Position numbers and translations under genes: made by a program
Notes under the pieces: generated by a model
Database searches by the model: none
Told to the model about the DNA's origin: nothing
The model's input: the letters and a program-made list of their open reading frames with translations, nothing else
Shown here: positions 1 through 5,673 of the stretch, piece after piece
Numbering within the stretch: the first letter of the stretch is position 1
Layout: each line of letters opens with the position of its first letter
Origin: Chloroflexota bacterium
GTDB lineage: Bacteria > Chloroflexota > Dehalococcoidia > SM23-28-2 > RBG-16-64-32
Direction: 5' to 3'
NCBI GenBank assembly: GCA_022563285.1
Contig: JADFNQ010000013.1
Span: 1-12,840, forward strand
DNA: 12,840 nt

Positions 1-2
1 CG

Positions 3-299
3 CTGGACGGCCCTCAGGGACAGCCGCTGCGCATCGGGCTGGTGCACGACTTCCCGTTGCCGGAGGCGCCGCCGCGACGGACGCTGGAGGGGTTGATGAA
101 GCACTTCTTCGGCGGGCCGGTCAACGTCATCGTGCGGGGCAGCACGCACGCGGCGGAGATCACCACCGTCAAGGGCGTGCTCATCGTGAACCCCGGCAGC
201 CCCACCTTTCCCAACCACCGGAGCCTCCGTCTGGGCACCGTGGGCTATCTGGACATCGAAGACGGGCGCACGCGGGCGTCCATCCTCCAGCTGACCTAG
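3..299 (+). CDS. Metallophosphoesterase, YfcE/MJ0936-type, C-terminal part
   Basis: This is the 3' end of a gene that enters from the left edge, read in the frame beginning at base 3 and ending at the TAG at 297-299. The visible 98 residues carry the C-terminal signature of calcineurin-like phosphodiesterases of the YfcE/MJ0936 group: a G-x-T-H metal-ligand motif (GSTH, where relatives usually have GHTH), then about 15 residues later V-N-P-G-S-P-T, and a final strand with hydrophobic residues (GTVGYLDIEDG). Family members are cytosolic, metal-dependent phosphodiesterases of uncertain physiological substrate. The N-terminal D-x-H and GD-x-x metal motifs lie outside the window, so the call rests on the C-terminal third only. 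The replacement of the first His in GHTH by Ser is a small oddity; the second, metal-binding His is kept. Confidence 0.75.
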   Translation: MDGPQGQPLRIGLVHDFPLPEAPPRRTLEGLMKHFFGGPVNVIVRGSTHAAEITTVKGVLIVNPGSPTFPNHRSLRLGTVGYLDIEDGRTRASILQLT

Positions 300-320
300 G
301 GAACCTTCTCCGCCTTCCGT

Positions 321-348
321 CCGTCTGAAGGGTATGACTCTTAGACGG
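321..348 (+). promoter_or_regulatory. Leader hairpin overlapping the DUF4349 Shine-Dalgarno
   Basis: CCGTCTGA (321-328) pairs with TTAGACGG (341-348) through eight positions, one of them a G-U wobble, around a 12-base loop. The 3' arm includes the first two bases of the GGAGG ribosome site (347-351) of the next gene. An alternative stem, CCTTC (313-317) with GAAGG (327-331), would compete for the same bases. The structure could be a weak terminator for the upstream gene or could modulate translation. Only the base pairing is seen; function is inferred. Confidence 0.3.
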
Positions 349-357
349 AGGTGGACT

Positions 358-1380
358 ATGAAAAAGACTGGTCTGATAGCGCTGGGGATGGCGGCGGCGC
401 TGGTTGCGATCGTACTGGCGGCGGCGCAGCTCGGCCGCGGGTCGTCCGGGGACGGCGTTTCCGTACCGGAGGGCACGGCGGCGGACCTGACGGTGCAGCT
501 CGGCGATCGAGGGGAGCTGCCGGGTGGGCTGCTGTCCGATGAGCAGCAGGAGGAGCCGCTTGCCGCTCCGAGCGACGCGTCCGCGTTTTCAACGGGCGGT
601 TTAGGCGAGGCCGCGCCGCCGCTGCCGGAGCTGGCCGGGCGCAAGATCGTGCGGGACGCCACCATCTCGCTGGCGGTGGAGGACGTCGCCGCATCGGTGC
701 AGCGGGTGGAGTCGATAGCCGCCGGCGCGGGCGGGTTTGTTTCCGCCTCCAGCGTGTTCGTGGAGGACGCGCCGGAGCCCCTGGAGGACGACGTCTCGCC
801 TCCCAGGCGCACGCAGTCGGCCACGGTGACGATCCGCGTGCCCGCCAGCGCCTACACGTCGGTGATGAACCAGCTGCGGGACCTGGCGGGCGAGGTGCAG
901 TCGGAGAGCTCCACCACCGCGGACGTGAGCGAGGAGTTCGCGGACCTGGAGGCCCGCCAGCGCAACCTGGAGGCGACAGAGGCTACCTATCTGGCGCTCC
1001 TGGAGAAGGCGGAGACGATCCCCGACATTCTCACTCTACAGGACCGGATCAACTCCGTGCGCCTGGAGATCGAGCGGATACAGGGGCGCATCAATCTCCT
1101 GAACGATCTGAGCGACCTGGCGACCATCGTCGTGCAGTTGCGGCCGCCGCTGCCGGTGGTGGAGGAGCCCTCGCAGCCCGGATGGGCGCAGGAGGTGTGG
1201 GAGGACGCCTGGGATGCCTCCACAGAGGCGATGCAGGCGCTGGGCACGGCGGCGATCGTGAGCGGCGTGGTGCTGGCCTGGCTGGCCGTCCCGGCGCTGG
1301 CGATCGCGATCGCCTGGCGGCTGTTCGGGCCGCGGCGGCCGCGCGGTGGAGAGGCGGGCGGAGACGGCAGCGCAGCCTAG
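358..1380 (+). CDS. DUF4349 domain membrane protein
   Basis: This is a 340-residue envelope protein. It opens with a Lys-Lys charged start and a hydrophobic stretch (about residues 5-24) acting as signal or anchor. A low-complexity Gly/Pro/Glu linker follows. The DUF4349 domain starts around GRKIVRDATISLAVEDV, which is typical of the family, and contains a helical coiled-coil hairpin (about residues 185-260, rich in Glu, Arg and Leu). A second hydrophobic segment (about 292-318) is followed by a basic tail. The layout predicts an extracytoplasmic coiled-coil domain held by a C-terminal membrane helix. Many family members have an N-terminal lipobox Cys, but none is visible here. ATG at 358 is preferred over an ATG at 334 because GGAGG (347-351) sits six bases upstream of it. 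Molecular function is unknown. The gene seems to stand alone: a leader hairpin precedes it and a strong hairpin follows. Confidence 0.8.
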   Translation: MKKTGLIALGMAAALVAIVLAAAQLGRGSSGDGVSVPEGTAADLTVQLGDRGELPGGLLSDEQQEEPLAAPSDASAFSTGGLGEAAPPLPELAGRKIVRDATISLAVEDVAASVQRVESIAAGAGGFVSASSVFVEDAPEPLEDDVSPPRRTQSATVTIRVPASAYTSVMNQLRDLAGEVQSESSTTADVSEEFADLEARQRNLEATEATYLALLEKAETIPDILTLQDRINSVRLEIERIQGRINLLNDLSDLATIVVQLRPPLPVVEEPSQPGWAQEVWEDAWDASTEAMQALGTAAIVSGVVLAWLAVPALAIAIAWRLFGPRRPRGGEAGGDGSAA

Positions 1381-1412
1381 AGCCGACCGGCCAGCAGGAA
1401 GCGCCTCGTCGA

Positions 1413-1450
1413 GAGGTCGGGGGCCCCGTAGCGTTTGGGCCCCCGCCCTC
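1413..1450 (+). terminator. Strong GC-rich hairpin after the DUF4349 gene
   Basis: CGGGGGCCC (1418-1426) pairs perfectly with GGGCCCCCG (1437-1445) around a 10-base loop. After one mismatch the stem continues with GAGG (1413-1416) and CCTC (1447-1450). It lies between the DUF4349 stop and the promoter of the next operon, the expected place for a terminator. No long T run follows, so it is either a weak intrinsic terminator or a 3'-end-stabilising stem. Confidence 0.65.
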
Positions 1451-1452
1451 TG

Positions 1453-1481
1453 TTGATTAGGCCTACGGGCGTGGATATAAT
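1453..1481 (+). promoter_or_regulatory. Sigma70-type promoter of the uspA-trkA-pheA-mutM operon
   Basis: TTGATT (1453-1458) and a perfect TATAAT (1476-1481) are separated by 17 bases, the optimal spacing. Transcription is expected to start near 1488. It lies just after the strong hairpin and just before the first gene of a tightly packed run, so it probably drives the genes through to about 5448. Confidence 0.75.
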
Positions 1482-1523
1482 ACGTTGACAGCTCTGGGAG
1501 CGTGCGAAGAGGCAGATCAAGGC

Positions 1524-1976
1524 TTGGATTTCAGTACCAACCAGATAAAACAGATACTGGTGCCGGTTGATGGCTCCCAGGCCAGCTTGGACGCGTTAGC
1601 TCTGGCCTGCCTGCTGGCCAGGCAGAATAAGGGGAAGGTGTACGCGGTATACGTGATAGAGGTGGCCAGGACCCTGCCCCTTGACGCCGAGCTTAACCCC
1701 GAGACCGCTAAAGGTGAGGAGATTCTGGCCAGGGCGGAGCAGGTTGCCGACTCCCTGGAGTTCGAGATCACCACTGAGATCCTCAAGGCCCGCGACGCTG
1801 GCCCCGCTGTCGTGGATGATGCGATCGAGCACGTCGTTGGCGGCATTCTCGTCGGTGTGGAGTACAAACGGCCCCTGGGCGAATTCCAGTTGGGCCGGAC
1901 GTCGCAATACATACTCAGGAACGCCCCCTGTCAGGTGATGATCTGCCGGTCGGCGGCCGGGAGCGCGGGCGAGTGA
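1524..1976 (+). CDS. Universal stress protein (UspA family)
   Basis: This is a single-domain Usp fold of 150 residues, the usual family length. The first strand and loop read ILVPVDGS (residues 11-18), which contacts nucleotide in ATP-binding Usps. The C-terminal part keeps a G-x-x-x-x-x-x-x-G-x-x-x-x-G-R-T-S pattern (from G111) and the closing strand APCQVMICR, so ATP binding is plausible. TTG at 1524 is chosen as start. An in-frame TTG at 1485 lies at or before the predicted transcription start, whereas 1524 puts the conserved first strand at the normal distance from the N terminus and has AGAGG (1508-1512) eleven bases upstream. It is first in the operon and its stop overlaps the next start (GTGA at 1973-1976). 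Coupling to potassium-channel RCK subunits suggests stress- or nucleotide-dependent control of ion transport; this is inferred. Confidence 0.85.
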   Translation: MDFSTNQIKQILVPVDGSQASLDALALACLLARQNKGKVYAVYVIEVARTLPLDAELNPETAKGEEILARAEQVADSLEFEITTEILKARDAGPAVVDDAIEHVVGGILVGVEYKRPLGEFQLGRTSQYILRNAPCQVMICRSAAGSAGE

Positions 1977-2401
1977 AGATCGTGATCATGGGCTGTGGCC
2001 GCGTGGGGGCGGAGCTGGCGTCGATGCTGGATCAGGAGGGCCATGACGTGACCATCCTGGATGTCAACCCCGGCGCCTTTCGGCGTCTCCCCCCTGTGTA
2101 CGGTGGAAAGCGTGAGGTGGGCAACGGCATCGATCAGGACGTTCTGGCTCGAATTGGCGTGGAGAAAGCGGACGCGTTCGTCGCCGTCACTCAGGGGGAC
2201 AACCGTAACGTCATGGCGGCGCAGATGGCGAAGCATATCTTCGGCGTGCTGCGGGTTGTATGCCGCATATACGATCCCATCAGGGAAGAGATTTATCACA
2301 TGCTGGGCCTAGAGACTATCAGCCCCACCAAAGTAGGGGCGCGGCTCCTCAAGGAGGCGCTGGAGCGGGAGCCGGCGACCCCGCCGAAGGCGGGCGAGTA
2401 G
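1973..2401 (+). CDS. TrkA-N (RCK) potassium-uptake regulator, short form
   Basis: This 142-residue protein consists of one Rossmann-type RCK N-terminal domain. The dinucleotide loop G-C-G-R-V-G is at residues 8-13, and an acidic residue ends the second strand (D30 in TILDVN). The DAFVAVTQGDNRNVMAAQMAK segment is typical of TrkA-N. In Trk/Ktr systems this domain binds NAD(H) or ATP/ADP on the cytosolic face and gates the K+ channel. There is no TrkA-C domain, only a short charged tail after residue 125, so the protein is about half the size of its neighbour. It starts with GTG at 1973, overlapping the uspA stop by four bases. It probably assembles with the next gene product into a mixed ring, as E. 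coli TrkA carries two tandem RCK units in one chain. The matching TrkH/TrkG channel gene is not in the window. Confidence 0.85.
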   Translation: MKIVIMGCGRVGAELASMLDQEGHDVTILDVNPGAFRRLPPVYGGKREVGNGIDQDVLARIGVEKADAFVAVTQGDNRNVMAAQMAKHIFGVLRVVCRIYDPIREEIYHMLGLETISPTKVGARLLKEALEREPATPPKAGE

Positions 2402-3106
2402 ATGTACGTCATCGTGGTGGGCGCCGGCAAGGTCGGCTACTACCTGGCCAAGGAGTTGGTGGATCAGGGTCACGAAGTCCTGGTTATCGAAAAGGATGCC
2501 GCCAAGGCGGAGCGCATAGCCGAGGAGCTGGGTGACATCTCTCTGATGGGCGACGGCTGCGAGGCGTCCATCATGGAGATGGCCGGCTTCGGGCGTGCGG
2601 ATATGGTCATCTCCGTGACCGGCGACGATGAGGACAACCTCGTCGTCTGTCAGATGGCGAAGGTCAAGTTCAACGTCCCGCGCTCAATGGCGCGCATCAA
2701 CAACCCGAAGAACGAAGAGATCTTCAGGAAGCTCGGCATCGATAGTACTGTGAGCGCTACCACAGCCATCCTCGCCCAGATCGAGCAGGAGCTTCCCACG
2801 CACCCCTTGATCAAGTTGCTCAGGCTGAAAGGCGGTGGCCTGGAGATCGTCGAGGTGAAGGTGCCGGAGGACTCGGCCGTGGTGGGCAGGCGTGTGGGCG
2901 ATATTGTGTTGCCACCGCAGTCCCTCATCGCCCTGGTCATCGACGAAAACGGCGAGCCGAGGGTTCCGGGTGGCGACACCGTTGTCCAGGCGGGCGACGA
3001 GGTGGTGGCGGTGACGCGCACGGAGAACGAGGACGCTCTTCGCGGCGCCCTGACTGCCCCTACAGCGTACGGGCCCTACGGACCGATAGACGCGCAGAAG
3101 CGATGA
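2402..3106 (+). CDS. trkA: TrkA (RCK_N + RCK_C) potassium-uptake regulator
   Basis: This 234-residue protein has the classic two domains. Residues 1-140 form the nucleotide-binding RCK_N with G-A-G-K-V-G (8-13), the acidic end of strand two (E30 in VLVIEKD), a GDGCE turn and the SVTGDDEDNLVVCQMAK helix. About residues 150-225 form RCK_C (TrkA-C), with the usual V-G-R-x-V-G-D-I and A-G-D-E-V-V-A-V pattern. It is a cytosolic gating subunit of a Trk/Ktr-type K+ uptake system. Its ATG directly follows the stop of the short RCK gene without a gap, and its TGA overlaps the pheA start (ATGA at 3103-3106), so translation is coupled through the whole group. Pairing one short and one full RCK protein suggests a hetero-oligomeric gating ring. 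Confidence 0.9.
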   Translation: MYVIVVGAGKVGYYLAKELVDQGHEVLVIEKDAAKAERIAEELGDISLMGDGCEASIMEMAGFGRADMVISVTGDDEDNLVVCQMAKVKFNVPRSMARINNPKNEEIFRKLGIDSTVSATTAILAQIEQELPTHPLIKLLRLKGGGLEIVEVKVPEDSAVVGRRVGDIVLPPQSLIALVIDENGEPRVPGGDTVVQAGDEVVAVTRTENEDALRGALTAPTAYGPYGPIDAQKR

Positions 3107-3933
3107 GCCGCCTCGCCTACCTCGGTCCTCCCGGGACGTACGCCGAGGAGGCCGCTCTGCGCTACGACCCGGAAGCCCAGCTCATCCCCTTCCCGGGCAT
3201 CAGCGCCGTCGCCGACGCCATCGACGCGGGGACGGCGGACGAAGGCGTGGTGCCCATCGAGAACGTCCTTGAGGGCTCGGTCACGGAGACGCTGGATATC
3301 CTGATCCACAACTCGCAGCTCTCGGTGCGCAACGAGATCGTTCTACCCATCGAGCATCTGCTGCTGGTGCGGCCGGGGGCAGCGGCCACCGGCATTAAGG
3401 TTGTCTTCTCGCACCCGCAGGCGCTCGCCCAGTGTCGGGGGTTCATAGGGCGATGCTTCCCCAAGGTGGCGCTGGAGGCGGCGCTGTCCACTGCGGCGGC
3501 GGTGGAGGAGATGATGGGGCGGGAGGACGCGGCGGCCATCGGCAACCGGCGGGCGGCGGAGCTGTACGGGGCGGAGGTGCTGGCCCAGGCGATACAGGAC
3601 CGCAGCACCAACCTCACACGGTTCGTGGTGCTCGCCCGCGAGGACCACCCGCCCAGCGGCGATGACAAGACCTCGCTGGCGTTCGCCTTCGCCGTAGAGG
3701 ACCGGCCGGGGCTGCTGGTTTCGGCGCTGGAGGAGTTCTCCAGCCGCGGCATCAACCTCTCCAAGATCGAGTCTCGCCCCAGCAAGGAGCGGCTGGGCGT
3801 CTACATCTTCCTGGCGGACCTGGACGGGCACCGCACAGAGCAACCGCTGGCGGAGAGCCTGGAAAGGGTGCGGGAGAAGTGCTCCTTCTTCCGGGTTCTG
3901 GGCTCCTACCCGCGATACCGGGAAACGCAATAG
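3103..3933 (+). CDS. pheA: Prephenate dehydratase
   Basis: The enzyme converts prephenate to phenylpyruvate, water and CO2, the committed step toward phenylalanine. The 276 residues match the stand-alone monofunctional form, with no chorismate mutase domain. The catalytic periplasmic-binding-like domain runs from about residue 3 to 180: LGPPGTYAE near the N terminus, VVPIEN (49-54), and NLTRF (170-174) with the essential Thr172 and Arg173-Phe174. An ACT domain follows (about 190-270) with the DRPGLL turn and the ESRP motif (223-226), which binds phenylalanine for feedback inhibition. The start overlaps the trkA stop (ATGA). Its own stop TAG is part of the Shine-Dalgarno of the next gene. Linkage to K+ regulators appears to be transcriptional rather than metabolic. 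Confidence 0.95.
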   Translation: MSRLAYLGPPGTYAEEAALRYDPEAQLIPFPGISAVADAIDAGTADEGVVPIENVLEGSVTETLDILIHNSQLSVRNEIVLPIEHLLLVRPGAAATGIKVVFSHPQALAQCRGFIGRCFPKVALEAALSTAAAVEEMMGREDAAAIGNRRAAELYGAEVLAQAIQDRSTNLTRFVVLAREDHPPSGDDKTSLAFAFAVEDRPGLLVSALEEFSSRGINLSKIESRPSKERLGVYIFLADLDGHRTEQPLAESLERVREKCSFFRVLGSYPRYRETQ

Positions 3934-3942
3934 GAGTCCGGC

Positions 3943-4761
3943 TTGCCGGAGATCCCCGACCTGGAGGGCTACCGCGCCTACTTCAACCGGCGCCTGCCTG
4001 GCGCGCGTGTCTCCCGGGCGATGGTGACTATCCCGATAGTGGTACGGATGCCCAAGGAGCAGTTCGCGGAGGCGCTTGCCGGAGAGACGTTCGGCGAGGT
4101 GCGGCGGCAGGGGAAGTACCTGCTGTTCCCCTTCCAGAGCGGCAGACTCATGGTCATCCACGCCATGCTCACGGGTCGCTTTCAGTACTGCGATCCGGCG
4201 GCCAAGCGCCGCGCCAGGACGGTGTTCCTGCTGGCGCTGGATAACGGGGTGGAGCTGCGCTACTTTGACCAACGTCTGATGGGCAAGGTGTACCTGGCCC
4301 GTGATGAGGGTGAGCTGCCGGCGGCGGTTCCCCGCTGGGCGGAGATGGGGCCGGACGTTATGAGCCCGGAGCTCACGGAGGAGCGGTTTCTGGAGCGGCT
4401 GAAGAAGTACCGCGGCCAGATCAAGAACGTCCTCACCAAAGAGCAGTGCGTGGCGGGTATCGGCAACGCTTATGCGGACGAGCTGCTATGGGAGGCGGGC
4501 ATACACCCCTATCGCAAGCGGGTTGAGCTTTCCGACGAGGCGCTGGGCGCGCTCTACGGGGCCGTGCGCTCGGTGATGGACTGGGCGACGGCCATCGTCA
4601 GGGAGCGCATGGAGGCTGAGGGGCTGCCGGACGACCACTACCGCGATCACCTGCGGGTGCATCGCAAGGGCGGCGAGGGCTGCCCCCGCTGCGGGTCGCG
4701 CATCTCGGAGATCACGGCGGGCCAGCGGATCACCAACTTCTGCCGGAAGTGTCAGGGGTAG
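3943..4761 (+). CDS. mutM: Formamidopyrimidine-DNA glycosylase family (Fpg/MutM)
   Basis: This base-excision-repair glycosylase/AP lyase family removes oxidised purines such as 8-oxoguanine. The 272 residues have the full layout. Pro2 (the Schiff-base nucleophile after Met removal) and Glu3 are kept. Lys58 in RQGKYLLF matches the conserved Fpg lysine. The helix-two-turn-helix (about 145-190) contains AGIGNAYADE. A C-terminal zinc finger has C-x2-C (247, 250) and C-x2-C (267, 270) separated by 16 residues, with the phosphate-binding Arg262 before it. The start is TTG at 3943, with TAGGAG (3931-3936) six bases upstream; that site contains the pheA stop codon. Two segments depart from textbook Fpg: the N terminus reads MPEIPDLEGY rather than MPELPEVE, and DQRLMG (109-114) replaces the usual DPRRFG lesion-side loop. 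Substrate range may therefore differ. Confidence 0.9.
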   Translation: MPEIPDLEGYRAYFNRRLPGARVSRAMVTIPIVVRMPKEQFAEALAGETFGEVRRQGKYLLFPFQSGRLMVIHAMLTGRFQYCDPAAKRRARTVFLLALDNGVELRYFDQRLMGKVYLARDEGELPAAVPRWAEMGPDVMSPELTEERFLERLKKYRGQIKNVLTKEQCVAGIGNAYADELLWEAGIHPYRKRVELSDEALGALYGAVRSVMDWATAIVRERMEAEGLPDDHYRDHLRVHRKGGEGCPRCGSRISEITAGQRITNFCRKCQG

Positions 4762-4797
4762 CCGGGGCCAGGCGGACTCGATGATTGCAGCGAACGG

Positions 4798-5448
4798 ATG
4801 AAGGCTGCCACCGCGGTGCTGTGGGATCTGGATGGAGTGCTGGTGGACAGCACCCGCTATCACTACGAGGCGTACCAGCAGCTACTGGAAGAGGCCGGGC
4901 GGGAGCTGAGCTTCGACGAGTTTCGCGGCCTGATCGGGTTGCGCAACGAGACGATCCTGCGCCGTCTGCTCGGCGGCCTGCCCGCCGCGGAGGCGGAGCG
5001 GCTGGCGGACCGGAAGGAAACCCTGTTCAGAGGTCGGATCGCTGGGAATGTGGAGGCTCTGCCCGGGGCGGCTGAGCTGGTCCGGCGTCTGCGAAGGGAG
5101 GGCGTCCTATTGGCGATCGTGTCGTCCACGCCGCGGGCGAACATCGAACTGATCCTCGCTTCCCTGGGGCTTGCGGACGCCTTCAGCGTGGTGGTGGGAG
5201 CGGAGGACGCTCAGCGCGGTAAGCCCGACCCTGAGGGCTTCCTCGTGGCCGCGGAACGGCTCCGTGTGCCCCCCGCCGACTGCGTGGTGCTGGAGGATGC
5301 GCCGGAGGGGATAGAGGGTGCGAAGGCCGCTGGAATGCGCTGCATCGGCGTGAGCACGACGCGGCCACCGGAGAGGCTGAGTCGGGCCGACCTCGTGGTG
5401 GAGCGGCTGGACGACCCGCGGGTGGAGGCGTTCCTGCTGGGTAGCTAG
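4798..5448 (+). CDS. HAD phosphatase, beta-phosphoglucomutase-like
   Basis: This 216-residue HAD-superfamily hydrolase has all four motifs: D10-x-D12 (DLDGVLVDS), S109-S110, K142 (GKPDP) and E166-D167 (LEDAPEG). The helical cap after motif I resembles beta-phosphoglucomutase: a His at residue 22 (YH) and an Arg in GLRNE, positions that in beta-PGM orient Asp and phosphate during the mutase reaction. Mutase activity (beta-glucose 1-phosphate to glucose 6-phosphate) or a simple sugar-phosphate phosphatase are both possible. The nearby GH31 glycosidase makes a sugar-phosphate role plausible, though the two genes are separated by an opposite-strand gene. ATG at 4798 has only a weak Shine-Dalgarno (AACGG). 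It lies 36 bases after mutM, probably the last gene of the operon. Its stop overlaps the stop of the zinc-ribbon gene on the other strand. Confidence 0.85.
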   Translation: MKAATAVLWDLDGVLVDSTRYHYEAYQQLLEEAGRELSFDEFRGLIGLRNETILRRLLGGLPAAEAERLADRKETLFRGRIAGNVEALPGAAELVRRLRREGVLLAIVSSTPRANIELILASLGLADAFSVVVGAEDAQRGKPDPEGFLVAAERLRVPPADCVVLEDAPEGIEGAKAAGMRCIGVSTTRPPERLSRADLVVERLDDPRVEAFLLGS

Positions 5449-5624
5449 TCCTCCGTGACCAGGTAGAACTCCTCGCGGGGGGCGCCGCAGTCGGGGCAGG
5501 CGTCGGGTGGGCCCTCGGCGCGGGCCCGCTGGTAGCCGCAGCGGCTGCACCGCCAGATCAGCTCGGTGGCGGCTGTGCGCACCTCCGGCGGCAGGATCTC
5601 CGGCTGGTCCTGCTCGTCGGTCAT
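5445..5624 (-). CDS. Rubredoxin-like zinc-ribbon small protein
   Basis: This is a 59-residue protein on the minus strand, from ATG at 5624-5622 to TAG at 5447-5445. The last 35 residues form a rubredoxin/zinc-ribbon knuckle: W-R-C-S-R-C-G-Y (Cys26, Cys29), then C-P-D-C-G-A-P (Cys43, Cys46), then E-F-Y-L-V. This is the pattern found at the C terminus of rubrerythrins and in small zinc ribbons; the spacing is C-x2-C-x13-C-x2-C. An acidic tail of about 20 residues precedes it. It may bind iron (redox) or zinc (structural); the sequence alone does not settle which. The motif density and clean stop against the neighbouring gene argue for a real gene. A TACAAT element lies upstream on the minus strand. 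It overlaps the HAD gene tail-to-tail by four bases and is divergent from the GH31 gene. Confidence 0.75.
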   Translation of the reverse strand: MTDEQDQPEILPPEVRTAATELIWRCSRCGYQRARAEGPPDACPDCGAPREEFYLVTED

Positions 5625-5634
5625 AGCCGCTCAA

Positions 5635-5663
5635 TTGTAGCAGGTTAGCCTGCGTGCTAGGAT
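5635..5663 (+). promoter_or_regulatory. Promoter of the GH31 gene
   Basis: TTGTAG (5635-5640) and TAGGAT (5658-5663) are spaced by 17 bases, placing the expected transcript start near 5670, only a few bases before the ATG at 5674. There is no Shine-Dalgarno before that ATG, so the mRNA may be essentially leaderless. The same 50-base interval holds a TACAAT element reading the other way toward the zinc-ribbon gene. Confidence 0.5.
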
Positions 5664-5673
5664 ACGGCTCATC

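Noticed and set aside
1485..1523. Extended uspA start at TTG 1485
   Set aside because: It precedes the transcript start predicted from the TATAAT at 1476-1481, and the added residues are not part of the Usp fold.
3343..4272. Long open frame on the minus strand (309 codons) across pheA and mutM
   Set aside because: It is antisense to two genes with full catalytic motifs, has no recognisable domain, and is Arg/Leu/His-rich as expected of a GC-rich shadow frame.
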